A DNA stretch of 64,000 bases, taken from assembly GCA_009594865.1 (NCBI GenBank), contig VOPT01000041.1, forward strand, positions 1 to 64,000, read 5' to 3'. The notes under the pieces are model-generated. The model saw only the letters and a list, made by a program, of their open reading frames with translations. It was not told the origin of the DNA and searched no databases. Within the stretch, counting starts at the first letter, position 1, and every line of letters begins with the position of its first letter. Position numbers and translations under genes: made by a program. Positions 24,027-33,409 of the stretch are shown here, piece by piece. The DNA comes from Nitrospira sp. (GTDB taxonomy: Bacteria; Nitrospirota; Nitrospiria; Nitrospirales; Nitrospiraceae).

Positions 24027-25418
24027 GTGGGAACAACCTTTGCCTGGTCCCCTGACGTGGTGTCGATGTTGACTCACTGGGCCCTTCCGTTTCTGGTGGT
24101 CCTGGGCGTGCTCGTCGCCTTCCATGAAGCAGGGCATTTCCTAGCCGCGCGCTGGGTCGGGGTCAAGGTGCTGAAGTTCTCGCTCGGATTCGGGCCGAAG
24201 ATCTTCGGGCGGCAAATCGGTGAAACCGAATACCTCCTCTCCATCGTGCCGCTCGGCGGGTACGTGAAGCTCTTCGGAGAGGACGAACATGAGCCACTGA
24301 CGCCGGAAGATAAACGGCGGGCGTTTGTGCATCAATCGCTCTGGGGCAAGACGCTCATCGTCGCGGCCGGACCGATCTTCAACTTCATCCTCGCCTACTT
24401 GATCTATACGGCCTACATCGGGCTCGGATATACCCTGCCCGTGCCAAGCTTCAAGGACATCATTCCTGAAATCGAAGCCGTGCTGCCAGGTTCACCGGCC
24501 GATCAAGCAGGGTTGAAGCCCGGTGATCGGGTCATCCGGGTGAATGAGAAAGAAATCTCGACCAACGCGGAACTGCTGAAGTACATCGCCCAGAGCAATG
24601 GCAAGCAACTCACGTTGGACCTGACCCGCGGGCAGCAGATCAAAACAGTGCTCGTCACCCCCAATAAAACCACCATCCAGGACAACGGCAAGGCGACGAC
24701 CGTTTTCCAACTCGGTATTGAAGAACGCGCGCCGGTCATCACGGCTGTGATTCCGGGATCACGCGCACAAGCCGCCGGCCTGGCTGCCGGTGACCGTGTC
24801 GTCCGCATTGATGGGCACGACATCTTCACCTGGTCGCAGATGACGGCGCTGGTGCGGGAACATCCGAATCATGCCCTGCAGTTCGACATCCAACGAGCCG
24901 GAGCCGCACAGTCGGTTTCCGTGACGCCGATGGGCGAAAAGGCCACGATCGACGGAAAACCGACCGAGGTCGGAAAAATCGGCATCTCTGCGCAGAATCA
25001 AACCATCCTGCAAACCAACGATCCGCTGAAAGCTCCGCTACTGGGCGCCCAGGCGACCTGGGGCTGGACAGAACTCACGGTGGTGGGGATTTACAAAATC
25101 ATCACCGGCGATATCTCGCGCAAAAATATCGGTGGCCCGCTCACCATTGCGAAAACGGCGGGCGATGCAGCCGAACAGGGCACCTCCAGCCTCGTCTTTC
25201 TCATGGCGATGCTGAGCATCAACCTGGGGGTTCTCAACCTGCTACCCATCCCCATCCTCGACGGCGGCCATCTGTTATTTTTCTTTATTGAAGCAATTCG
25301 ACGAAAACCACTTGAAGATCGGCAGCGAGAACTGGCACAACAGGTGGGGTTGGTGCTGTTGGTCGGCATTATGATTTTCGCCTTCTGGAACGACATCGAG
25401 CGATTGATTTCTCCGTAA
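24027..25418 (+). CDS. rseP: Site-2 zinc metalloprotease RseP
   Basis: The gene starts at GTG 24027, seven bases after AAGGAG. The 463-residue intramembrane protease has HEAGH in the first membrane helix (FHEAGHFLAARWVGV), FSLGFGPK, two tandem PDZ domains (about 125-215 and 225-315) and the second active-site motif NLLPIPILDGGH before the last helices. RseP cleaves anti-sigma factors and signal-peptide remnants within the membrane. Its placement between dxr and proS is the usual one. Confidence 0.95.
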   Translation: MGTTFAWSPDVVSMLTHWALPFLVVLGVLVAFHEAGHFLAARWVGVKVLKFSLGFGPKIFGRQIGETEYLLSIVPLGGYVKLFGEDEHEPLTPEDKRRAFVHQSLWGKTLIVAAGPIFNFILAYLIYTAYIGLGYTLPVPSFKDIIPEIEAVLPGSPADQAGLKPGDRVIRVNEKEISTNAELLKYIAQSNGKQLTLDLTRGQQIKTVLVTPNKTTIQDNGKATTVFQLGIEERAPVITAVIPGSRAQAAGLAAGDRVVRIDGHDIFTWSQMTALVREHPNHALQFDIQRAGAAQSVSVTPMGEKATIDGKPTEVGKIGISAQNQTILQTNDPLKAPLLGAQATWGWTELTVVGIYKIITGDISRKNIGGPLTIAKTAGDAAEQGTSSLVFLMAMLSINLGVLNLLPIPILDGGHLLFFFIEAIRRKPLEDRQRELAQQVGLVLLVGIMIFAFWNDIERLISP

Positions 25419-25424
25419 CCCCAC

Positions 25425-27131
25425 ATGCGCGTCTCCGAAACTCTTATCCCAACATTACGCGAAGACCCGGGCGAGGCTGAAACAGTCAGCCATCGCCTCA
25501 TGCTGCGCGCCGGGCTGATCCGCAAGGTCGCCGCCGGCATCTATACCTATCTTCCGCTCGGGTTGCGCGTCCTCCGAAAAATCGAGCGCATCGTTCGCGA
25601 AGAAATGAATCGCGCCGGCGCGCAGGAAGTGCTCATGCCCGTCGCCTCCCCCGCCGAACTGTGGCGTGAGACCGGACGGTGGGATTTCTATGGCAAGGAA
25701 CTGCTCCGGTTCAAAGACCGGCACGAACGTGATTTCTGCCTGGGCCCCACGCATGAGGAAGTCATTACCGATCTCTTCCGCCGGGAAGTCCGTTCGTATC
25801 GCCAAATGCCGCTGAACTTCTATCAGATCCAGACGAAGTTCCGTGACGAAATCCGCCCGCGTTTTGGCTTGATGCGCGGCCGCGAGTTCATCATGAAGGA
25901 TGCGTACAGCTTCGATCGTGACGAAGCCGGCGCGAGGCTGAACTATCAGAAGATGTATGACGCCTATAACCGCATCTTCGCTCGCTGCGGATTGACCTTC
26001 CGTCCCGTCGAAGCAGACACCGGATTGATCGGAGGCAGTTCCTCGCACGAATTCATGGTACTGGCGGAAACCGGTGAAGAAACCATTGTCTACGCCGATG
26101 GAGGTACCTACGCCGCCAACGTCGAACGCGCCGAGGTCCTTCCACCCGACGTATCCGCATTGCCTGCATCTCGTCCGCTCACCGCCGTCTCCACTCCGAA
26201 TCGACGGACGGTTGAGGAAGTCACCAGGTTCTTGAAAATTGCCCCCTCGCAGCTCGTCAAAACGCTGCTCTACACCACCGGCAAGGAAACCGTTGCCATC
26301 TTGGTTCGAGGCGATCATGACGTGAACGAAATCAAGGTCAAGCGCCTTCTGGGTGCGACTGATGTTGAGCTCGTCGCGCCCGAGTTGATTCCCAAGCTGA
26401 CCGGTGCACCAGTCGGCTTTGCAGGACCAGTCGGGTTGAAACAGATCCGAATCCTTGCCGATTGGGCCGTGAAGGCGATGGCGAACTTTGTCGTCGGGGG
26501 CAACCAGGTCGATACCCATTTCGTCGATGTGAACTGGGAGCGCGATTTCACCGTCGCCCAGTTCGCGGATCTCCGCAATGCGCAAGCCGGCGATCCTTCC
26601 CCACGCAAGGACGGCGTTCTTAAGACGGCGAAGGGTATCGAAGTCGGCCATGTCTTCATGCTGGGAACGAAGTACAGTCAGGCGATGAAGGCCACCTTCC
26701 TGGATGCGCAGGGGCAGGAACAGCTGGCTGTCATGGGTTGCTATGGTATTGGCGTGAGCCGGGTGTCCGCCGCATCCGTCGAACAGAATCACGACGCCAA
26801 AGGCATCAAGTGGCCGATTCCGATCGCGCCCTTTCATGTCACCCTGCTGCCACTCAGTCAGTCTGAGCCGGTCCTCCAACTGGCCGAGTCCCTCTATCGA
26901 TCGATGGAACAGGCCGGCATCGAAGTCCTGTGGGACGATCGCGACGAGCGGGCAGGCGTCAAGTTCAACGACGCCGACCTCATCGGCGCGCCCTTTCACC
27001 TGGTCATCGGAGAAAAGGGCTTGGCGCAGGGGCAAGTGGAGCTCAAGCTGCGTCACACCGGCGAGACCAAGAAAATCGCTCCAGATCAGGTGCTCTCAAC
27101 AGTCACAGCACTGATCCAAGCCGCGTCCTAA
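25425..27131 (+). CDS. proS: Prolyl-tRNA synthetase (bacterial type with editing insertion)
   Basis: This 568-residue class II synthetase starts six bases after rseP. It carries motif 1 (RVLRKIERIVREEMNRAGAQ), motif 2 (FRDEIRPRFGLMRGREFIMKD), a YbaK-like editing insertion between about 225 and 385 that removes mischarged alanine, motif 3 (MGCYGIGVSRV) and a C-terminal anticodon-binding domain. The length is that of the prokaryote-like long form. It closes the uppS-proS cluster. Confidence 0.96.
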   Translation: MRVSETLIPTLREDPGEAETVSHRLMLRAGLIRKVAAGIYTYLPLGLRVLRKIERIVREEMNRAGAQEVLMPVASPAELWRETGRWDFYGKELLRFKDRHERDFCLGPTHEEVITDLFRREVRSYRQMPLNFYQIQTKFRDEIRPRFGLMRGREFIMKDAYSFDRDEAGARLNYQKMYDAYNRIFARCGLTFRPVEADTGLIGGSSSHEFMVLAETGEETIVYADGGTYAANVERAEVLPPDVSALPASRPLTAVSTPNRRTVEEVTRFLKIAPSQLVKTLLYTTGKETVAILVRGDHDVNEIKVKRLLGATDVELVAPELIPKLTGAPVGFAGPVGLKQIRILADWAVKAMANFVVGGNQVDTHFVDVNWERDFTVAQFADLRNAQAGDPSPRKDGVLKTAKGIEVGHVFMLGTKYSQAMKATFLDAQGQEQLAVMGCYGIGVSRVSAASVEQNHDAKGIKWPIPIAPFHVTLLPLSQSEPVLQLAESLYRSMEQAGIEVLWDDRDERAGVKFNDADLIGAPFHLVIGEKGLAQGQVELKLRHTGETKKIAPDQVLSTVTALIQAAS

Positions 27132-27233
27132 ACTCCTCTCCCGCCTCATTCTCGACCATCGGCGCAGCTACCGCACATCTCCGCAGACGAGTAGATCCAC
27201 GCACCGGCACGGGTTTGAGAAAATGCCTTTTGC

Positions 27234-27261
27234 TTGCCTTGACTACGCGTTGCGATACACT
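27234..27261 (+). promoter_or_regulatory. Candidate promoter for the GAF/PilB-like ATPase gene
   Basis: TTGCCT at 27234-27239, a 16-base spacer and TACACT at 27256-27261. The leader would be about 110 bases. The remaining gap 27132-27376 shows no gene. Confidence 0.4.
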
Positions 27262-27376
27262 GACTCACACGGAAGAAGCACCGTCCGAAACTCCTGTACG
27301 GCAACGGATTCCAGGCCGACATCGCGTTTCCGACCCTGCATGCCATTCCCCGTTCAGCCCGCGTGGAGACAAGTGA

Positions 27377-29686
27377 ATGCAGCCCAAAGCTCCGCTGCCT
27401 AGTGGCGATGCCACTCTCAAGTCCGGGAACGCCGAACAGGTCAAGCGGATCAGCGCGCAAATTCTGGCCGCCGCCGACATCGATCAAATCCTCCTGGACT
27501 TGCGGCATGAAATCCTCGGCTGTTTTGACGCGGAAGACCTGACCCTTTTCGTGGTGGATTCTGAAAAAAAAGAAATCTTTTCCAAGATTCCCCATCTCGA
27601 CACCGTTCAGGAAGTGCGCACGCCGATCACCGAGCAAAGTCTGGGCGGGTTTTGCGCCAAATACCTGCGCCCCGTCAATGTCGGAGATGCGTATAGCCTG
27701 GTCGAACTGAGCGCGATTCACCCGGCGCTCACGCACGACGCCACGTACGACAAAAGTACCGGCTTCAAAACCAAGCAAGTGCTCGCCTATCCCGTCGTCG
27801 CCGAAAACAAATATCTGATGGGGGTGATTCAACTCCTCAACAAAAAGAGCGGCGGGCGGTTTACGCGCAAAGACGAAGAGTGCGTCGCCGAGATCGCCAA
27901 AGCGCTGGGAACCGCGTTCTACACGCTTCGCAAGACGTCGAAAAAACCGCCGTCCAAATATGACTACCTGCTGAACAATGGAAAAATTTCCCAGCACGAT
28001 CTCGATGTGGCGCTCGCTGAGGCCAAAAAAGGCACGACGGATATCGAATCGCTGCTCATCGAGAAATACAAGATTCCCAAAGCCGAGATCGGCAAATCGC
28101 TCGCCAACTTCCACAAGTGCCCGTATATCGAATACAACGAACGCACGATCGTCGACATCGAATTGCTCAAGAACCTCAACGTCGACTACCTGAAGAAGAA
28201 TCATTGGATGCCGCTCAAACGGGATCGCGCGGCTATTGAGATTCTGACGGACGATCCCGGCGACCTCGACCGCGTTCAGGACATCAAGCGCACCTTCCCC
28301 GGGCTCAATATTCGGTTTGCCGTCAGTCTTCGCCGCGACATCTCGCTTTTCCTGGCCAGCACGACCGGAACCCCCGAGGTCAGCAACAAAATGAACGAGA
28401 ATGTGTCCGACATTCTCGGCGAATTGGTCAACGAATCCCAGCTTGAAGCCCAGGAAGAAGCGTCCGCCGCGGGGCTCGACGAAAACGACAATGCCATCGT
28501 GCGTCTGGCGAACCAAATCATCGCCGACGCGTTCCGGCAAGGCACGTCCGACATTCACATCGAGCCCTACGGTGAAAAACGCGACACCCTCGTCCGGTTC
28601 CGGGTCGACGGCGACTGCTTCGAGTACATGAAAATTCCGCCGAGTTATCGCCGCGCCATCGTGTCGCGCCTGAAGATCATGGCCAGCCTCGATATCGCAG
28701 AGCGACGCAAACCGCAGGACGGAAAGATCAAATTCAAAATCGGCGAGAACAAGGAAATCGAGCTGCGCGTCGCCACCATCCCGACGGCCGGCTATAACGA
28801 AGACGTCGTCATGCGTATCCTGGCCGCCAGTGAACCGCTGCCGGTCGACAAGATGGGGTTTTCGGACCGTAATCTGCGGGAAATCAAAAGCATCGCAGAA
28901 AAGCCGTACGGCATCATTCTCTGCGTAGGCCCCACCGGCTCGGGAAAAACGACCACCCTGCACTCGGTGCTCGGCTACATCAACACCCCGGACATCAAGA
29001 TCTGGACGGCAGAAGACCCGGTCGAAATCACGCAGTACGGCCTTCGCCAGGTTCAGGTGCACGCCAAGATCGGATTCACCTTCGCGGCGGCCATGCGCGC
29101 CTTCCTCCGCGCCGATCCCGATGTCATCATGGTCGGAGAAATGCGGGACAAAGAAACGGCGGACACTGGCATCGAGGCCTCTTTGACCGGCCACTTGGTG
29201 CTCAGCACGCTGCACACCAATAGCGCGGTGGAGACCATCACGCGACTGCTCGACATGGGCTGCGATTCATTCAGTTTCGCCGACGCCATGTTGGGAGTGC
29301 TGGCCCAACGGTTGGCCCGGCGCATCTGCAAGGACTGCAAGGAGGCCTATCAGCCGTCGAAGGAGGAATACGAAGAATTGCGTCAGGGGTATGGCCCTGA
29401 ATATTGGGACGCCCTCAAGGTGCCGTTCGACGCCAACTTCCGTCTGTATCGAGGTAAAGGCTGCGACACCTGTAACCGCACCGGTCTCAAAGGCCGCGTG
29501 GCGTTGCACGAGTTGCTCCTGGGCACCGACAAAATGAAGAAGTTGATTCAGAACAAAGCAAAGACCGATGAGATGTTGAAGGCCGGGATGGAAGACGGCA
29601 TGACGACCCTCGTCCAGGACGGCATCCAGAAAGTCCTGCAGGGACACACGACGTATAAGGAAGTGAAGGCCGTCGCCATCAAGTAG
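27377..29686 (+). CDS. PilB/GspE-family secretion ATPase with N-terminal GAF domain
   Basis: The 769-residue protein has a GAF domain (about 20-180), a GspE/MshE N-terminal domain (about 195-340) and a type II/IV secretion ATPase domain (about 370-765). ATPase motifs: Walker A GPTGSGKTTT from residue 518, Asp box AEDPVEI, Walker B DPDVIMVGEMRD, His box GHLVLSTLHTNSA and a zinc site made of CKDC and CDTC. It should power pilus assembly or type II secretion at the inner membrane. The GAF domain suggests control by a small ligand such as a cyclic nucleotide. No pilin, platform or secretin gene is adjacent, so it is an orphan here. Confidence 0.9.
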   Translation: MQPKAPLPSGDATLKSGNAEQVKRISAQILAAADIDQILLDLRHEILGCFDAEDLTLFVVDSEKKEIFSKIPHLDTVQEVRTPITEQSLGGFCAKYLRPVNVGDAYSLVELSAIHPALTHDATYDKSTGFKTKQVLAYPVVAENKYLMGVIQLLNKKSGGRFTRKDEECVAEIAKALGTAFYTLRKTSKKPPSKYDYLLNNGKISQHDLDVALAEAKKGTTDIESLLIEKYKIPKAEIGKSLANFHKCPYIEYNERTIVDIELLKNLNVDYLKKNHWMPLKRDRAAIEILTDDPGDLDRVQDIKRTFPGLNIRFAVSLRRDISLFLASTTGTPEVSNKMNENVSDILGELVNESQLEAQEEASAAGLDENDNAIVRLANQIIADAFRQGTSDIHIEPYGEKRDTLVRFRVDGDCFEYMKIPPSYRRAIVSRLKIMASLDIAERRKPQDGKIKFKIGENKEIELRVATIPTAGYNEDVVMRILAASEPLPVDKMGFSDRNLREIKSIAEKPYGIILCVGPTGSGKTTTLHSVLGYINTPDIKIWTAEDPVEITQYGLRQVQVHAKIGFTFAAAMRAFLRADPDVIMVGEMRDKETADTGIEASLTGHLVLSTLHTNSAVETITRLLDMGCDSFSFADAMLGVLAQRLARRICKDCKEAYQPSKEEYEELRQGYGPEYWDALKVPFDANFRLYRGKGCDTCNRTGLKGRVALHELLLGTDKMKKLIQNKAKTDEMLKAGMEDGMTTLVQDGIQKVLQGHTTYKEVKAVAIK

Positions 29687-29713
29687 GCGACCGCCGGCAC
29701 AGCTCTGAACCGG

Positions 29714-30676
29714 CTACCGCATGGAAGGCAGCGAGGCGAGCCGGTTCAACTCCATCTCCAGCCGCGCAATCTCTCCGGGTCGTTCCATCTTCCTCGCGCA
29801 CGCCACGGCTTGATTCAACGCCGACCGTGCCTGCGCAAACGCGCCTTGCGCCAGATAACTTCGATACGCCCGTTCCGAATAGGTCAGCCCTCGATCGGGA
29901 TACCCCCGGCGCTCCGCAATCCGGCCCAGCCGCTGTAAATCCGCGGCAATCTCCATCCGCTGTTCCGCCGTTTTGTCCAACTCCAGGGCTCGCTCATATT
30001 CCCGTTCAGCCGCCTCATAGTCACGTCGTGCTTCGGCCAGCATGCCGAGGTTGACATGGTTGCTGGCTTCGGATTCCAAGTTCCCCAGAGCTTGATTCAA
30101 CGCCAGGGCCTGACGGAACAACTGCGCGGCCTGCTCTCCCTCGCCCCGAGCCTGCCGTACCAGCCCAAGGTTGTTCCGCAGCGTCGCTTCAGCTGAGCGA
30201 TCGCCTCTCTGCTGAGCCAGGTCCAACGCCTCCTCATATCGCCGTTCAGCCTCCTGCAGGCTCCCCGCGTGATGCTCAGCAGTCGCCAGGGCCGTCAGAC
30301 TCTCAAGCATAAGATCCGGCGCCCCCAGTTGTCGGGCCAGCAGAACGGCTCGTTCATGCGAACTGACCGCCTGGGGCGCATCTCCGCGCCTGAGGGCGAC
30401 ACGTCCGACATCATTGAGCGCGGCGATAAGCCCCTTCGTATCATCGAGGCTTTCCGCCATCCGACGCGCCGCGTCATATGCTTCGGCAGCGCGCGCCACA
30501 TCGCCTCGCGTCAGCGAACGGTCGCCCTGACGTCGCAACGATTCACCCTGCTCGGCCAAGGGTTTCGGTGGCGGCGGCGGAGGGGAGGCTGGTGGCGGAG
30601 GGCTCGCGCATGCCGACAGCAAACACAAGGCCATGGCGCAGCAGGCCGCTCCTGAACCTGGAGTGGTCGCGCTCAT
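29714..30676 (-). CDS. TPR-repeat lipoprotein at the end of the Mla-like operon
   Basis: A 320-residue lipoprotein with a signal peptide ending in lipobox LLSAC (Cys about 23), a Pro-rich spacer and about six tetratricopeptide repeats to residue 300, for example EAERRYEEALDLAQQRGD and AAEREYERALELDKTAEQ. TPRs are protein-protein interaction scaffolds. Its start overlaps the stop of the MlaD-like gene, so it belongs to the lipid-transport operon. It may stand in for the outer-membrane partner (MlaA/MlaB role), which is inference. Confidence 0.85.
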   Translation of the reverse strand: MSATTPGSGAACCAMALCLLSACASPPPPASPPPPPPKPLAEQGESLRRQGDRSLTRGDVARAAEAYDAARRMAESLDDTKGLIAALNDVGRVALRRGDAPQAVSSHERAVLLARQLGAPDLMLESLTALATAEHHAGSLQEAERRYEEALDLAQQRGDRSAEATLRNNLGLVRQARGEGEQAAQLFRQALALNQALGNLESEASNHVNLGMLAEARRDYEAAEREYERALELDKTAEQRMEIAADLQRLGRIAERRGYPDRGLTYSERAYRSYLAQGAFAQARSALNQAVACARKMERPGEIARLEMELNRLASLPSMR

Positions 30677-31662
30677 CGACGCAGCTGATCTCCTCTCAAA
30701 CTCTGGGTGCCTTCCCGGGAGGCCGGCGGTGGCTCCTTCGGCGCCGGCCCGGCATTCTGCACGAACCGGTTGAAGGGAAACGTCTGCTTGGCTCCGCGCA
30801 CCAGAATCGACACATCGGCCAGCGTGGTCTCGGCGGTGTGAATGACAGGCCCCAGTTCTTGACTCACTTCGCTCACCGCATCGGAGAGTCGCTTAACGCT
30901 GGTGAGCGTGGATTGCGCGCTGTCGAGAATGGCCGGCAACCGGCCGGTGGTTTGCTGCACATCGGCCGTCACGCGATCGACCATGCTTAGCGTACGCGTG
31001 ATGGAGCCGGTCATGGCGGGCAGCGCCGTGGCCGTCTGCTCCACCGACGCTATCGTCCGCTGCACCGAGGCGACGACCGCGGGAAGCTCCTGTGTCGCCA
31101 GCGCAACCTGCTCGAGCGCTTTCCCGCCAGCCTTCAGGCCGCCCTGCATATCCTGCGTGATAGTTTCCACGCGCAGCAGCGTTTGCTTCACGGCCATCAG
31201 CACCGGCTCGACCTCATTGAGCAGATCGCCGATGTCCCTCGGTTCAACGGCACGGATGGTGGCGCCTTCCGTCAACACCGGACTGCTGGCCGTGCCCATG
31301 CCGATATCGACCTGTGTCTGGCCGACCACCACCCCGCTTTTGGTGATGTGCAGTTCGGAATTATCTTTCACCATATCCTGGTACCGTGACAACAACTGAA
31401 GGGTCAGATCGACCGTCCCGCGATCGTTGAGGTCTACCTGCTTGACCCGCCCAATGCGAATCCCCGACACTACGACGGGCGCCCCCGGCTCGAGGCCGTA
31501 AGATTTGCTCAGGCTGGACTTAATCTGATATTTGGATTCGAACAGATGTTCCGACCTCGACATCCAAAAGCCCGCGACGGCCAGAATCAGCGCGGGAATC
31601 AGCACGAACGTGCCCACGATCTGCGCCAGCCGCCCGTTGGACAGACGATGAGAATAGTGCAT
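30673..31662 (-). CDS. mlaD: MlaD-like MCE-domain lipid transport protein
   Basis: This 329-residue protein has one N-terminal membrane helix (about 14-34), an MCE domain (about 38-118, with SYGLEPGAPVVVSGIRIGRV and VVVGQTQVDIGMG) and a long helical region to about residue 290 with heptad-like Ala/Val/Thr repeats. MCE proteins form periplasmic hexamers through which phospholipids pass between inner and outer membrane. The long helical tail resembles PqiB/YebT or LetB-type tunnels more than E. coli MlaD, which is only about 180 residues. It lies between the ATPase and the TPR lipoprotein genes. Confidence 0.9.
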   Translation of the reverse strand: MHYSHRLSNGRLAQIVGTFVLIPALILAVAGFWMSRSEHLFESKYQIKSSLSKSYGLEPGAPVVVSGIRIGRVKQVDLNDRGTVDLTLQLLSRYQDMVKDNSELHITKSGVVVGQTQVDIGMGTASSPVLTEGATIRAVEPRDIGDLLNEVEPVLMAVKQTLLRVETITQDMQGGLKAGGKALEQVALATQELPAVVASVQRTIASVEQTATALPAMTGSITRTLSMVDRVTADVQQTTGRLPAILDSAQSTLTSVKRLSDAVSEVSQELGPVIHTAETTLADVSILVRGAKQTFPFNRFVQNAGPAPKEPPPASREGTQSLRGDQLRR

Positions 31663-31707
31663 GATCGATCACCTCTCCATCAGACAATCACGACAAGCGC
31701 CCGCCGG

Positions 31708-32439
31708 CTACTCCACATACCGCCTCAGTGCCGGGGAGACCATGTCGCGCACCGCATCACGGGTTCCGTCCGCATCCACATGTCCTTCGCGAAGGACCAC
31801 CACTCGATCGGCAGCTTTGACCAACGGCGACCAGGCGCGCAACGCGGCGAGGATCGTCAGCGGACGCCGGGCCCGCCGCTCATCGAGATACGTCTTGAGT
31901 CCCAGCACCATATCGGCGTCCAGGCCGGCGACGGGATCATCGAGGAGGAGGACGTCAGGCTCTAAGATCAGCGCCCGTGCAATGGCTCCGCGCCGGGCCT
32001 CCCCCTGGTTGAGCTCAGCAGGAAACCGGTCGCGGAGCGAGGCCAGGCCTAATTGCTCCATGTGTCCCATCACCGCTTGCTCGCGCTGGCGATCCGGCAT
32101 GGCTCCGCGATGATAGCGGAGCGGCAACAGCACATTGTTAAACAGCGTCATATTGCTCAACAACCCCGGTTGTTGGAGCACCACGCCGACCTTCAGCCGT
32201 ACGGACCTCGGATCATCGTCCGGCACTTCCTTCCAATCCTGCCCCAACACGAAGACCCGGCCCGCTTCCGGGACGACGAGGCCGGCGGCGAGCTCCACCA
32301 GCAAACTCTTCCCGGCGCGACTCGGACCGATACAGACGACACAGGCTCCCGGCGTAATCCTGAGATCCATCTCCAAATGTCGATCCCCGCCCAGCATCGG
32401 CGCCCGGACCTTCTCGAAGATGATGGCCGCTTCGCTCAT
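31708..32439 (-). CDS. mlaF: MlaF-like ABC ATPase with degenerate catalytic motifs
   Basis: The ATG at 32437-32439 overlaps the permease stop (ATGA). The 243-residue ABC domain has Walker A GPSRAGKS (38-45), Q-loop Gln90, and a Walker B reading DVLLLDDP (162-169) in which the usual catalytic Glu is Asp168. The signature motif is LNQGE (143-147) instead of LSGGQ, and the switch-loop region TILAALRAW (195-203) has no His. ATP binding looks possible but hydrolysis should be weak. By context it energises the MlaE permease for retrograde or anterograde phospholipid transport. Confidence 0.85.
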   Translation of the reverse strand: MSEAAIIFEKVRAPMLGGDRHLEMDLRITPGACVVCIGPSRAGKSLLVELAAGLVVPEAGRVFVLGQDWKEVPDDDPRSVRLKVGVVLQQPGLLSNMTLFNNVLLPLRYHRGAMPDRQREQAVMGHMEQLGLASLRDRFPAELNQGEARRGAIARALILEPDVLLLDDPVAGLDADMVLGLKTYLDERRARRPLTILAALRAWSPLVKAADRVVVLREGHVDADGTRDAVRDMVSPALRRYVE

Positions 32440-33215
32440 AAATACAACGGCACCGTCACGACGACATCGATCAACAGGCAGAGCACGAAGGAATTGATCA
32501 TCGCGCGGGTCGTTTGTTGCGGCACCTCCGTATAGGACGATCGAACGGCCAGGCCATGATAACAACAGACCGCTGCGACTGCCGAACCGAACCCCAGGCC
32601 TTTGATCGCCGTCATGAAGACATCCGTCGTGGACAGGGCCCTGATCACACTCTCCGCGAACGCATCGAGCGGAATGGTCAATTGCGCATCGGCCACGAGG
32701 TAGCCGCCGAATACCGCCACCACATCGAAATAGAGCGTCAGGCATACCATCGATAACACCATGCCGACCATGCGCGGCATAATGACAAACCGGCTGATGG
32801 GAATGCCCATGAGCCGCAGCGCGACGACTTCGCGCGTCACCGACATGTTGCCGAGCTCAGTCGCAATAGCCGACCCGGAACGCCCGACGACAATAAACGC
32901 CGTGACCAGGGGGCCGAGCTCGCGAATCACCGTAACCACGATAATACTTCCCACCAGTCCTCCGGCCCCGAGCCGGGGAAGCTGCGTACCGGCCTGGGTC
33001 ACAATGATGATGCCCAGCAACAGGGCGATGACCGTGGTGACCGGCAGCGCATCGACGCCCGTGAACAGAATTTGTCTGACCAACACCCGAAAGGTTTCCC
33101 CGCGCCCCTGCCGCGGAGGAATGATGAGATCGAGCACGGCTTGCGCACACAGCGTGGCCAGCGCCGCCAGATAGGCATATCCCGCGATGGTCTTGCGTCC
33201 GACCCACTCGATCAT
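32436..33215 (-). CDS. mlaE: MlaE-like ABC permease for phospholipid transport
   Basis: I start at ATG 33213-33215 (MIEWVGRKTIAGYAYL), as in the family; the frame extends 26 residues further upstream without a better signal. The 259-residue integral membrane protein shows the MlaE signatures VTTVIALLLGIIIVTQAGTQ, IRELGPLVTAFIVVGRSGSA and ATELGNMSVTREVVALRLMG. It has about five membrane segments. It forms the inner-membrane core of the MlaFED complex and is the first gene of a four-gene overlapping operon. Confidence 0.93.
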   Translation of the reverse strand: MIEWVGRKTIAGYAYLAALATLCAQAVLDLIIPPRQGRGETFRVLVRQILFTGVDALPVTTVIALLLGIIIVTQAGTQLPRLGAGGLVGSIIVVTVIRELGPLVTAFIVVGRSGSAIATELGNMSVTREVVALRLMGIPISRFVIMPRMVGMVLSMVCLTLYFDVVAVFGGYLVADAQLTIPLDAFAESVIRALSTTDVFMTAIKGLGFGSAVAAVCCYHGLAVRSSYTEVPQQTTRAMINSFVLCLLIDVVVTVPLYL

Positions 33216-33409
33216 CCGTTCTGATCGCTTCCCTTCCAGAGAGCATGTCGGGCGCTTGAAGCCGCGAACGACGGCGAAAGTGTAGGGGACCATTGATCGT
33301 AAAGCAACGGGTCTGGGCGGGGGTCGGCGGTGGCCGGATCGTAGAGCACGGCAGACTCGACGGGCGGGTCACTCACGAACGACCGGCAACGAACGGCTTG
33401 GATCGCGGC

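Noticed and set aside
27239..27261. TTGACT followed by TACACT as a promoter for the ATPase gene
   Set aside because: The spacer is only 11 bases. TTGCCT five bases earlier gives a workable 16-base spacer, so I used that.
27146..29215. A 689-codon open frame on the minus strand opposite the GAF/PilB-like ATPase
   Set aside because: It mirrors a strong plus-strand gene in GC-rich sequence, has low-complexity content and no ribosome-binding site. Similar antisense frames at 25455-27056 and 5046-6401 have the same cause.
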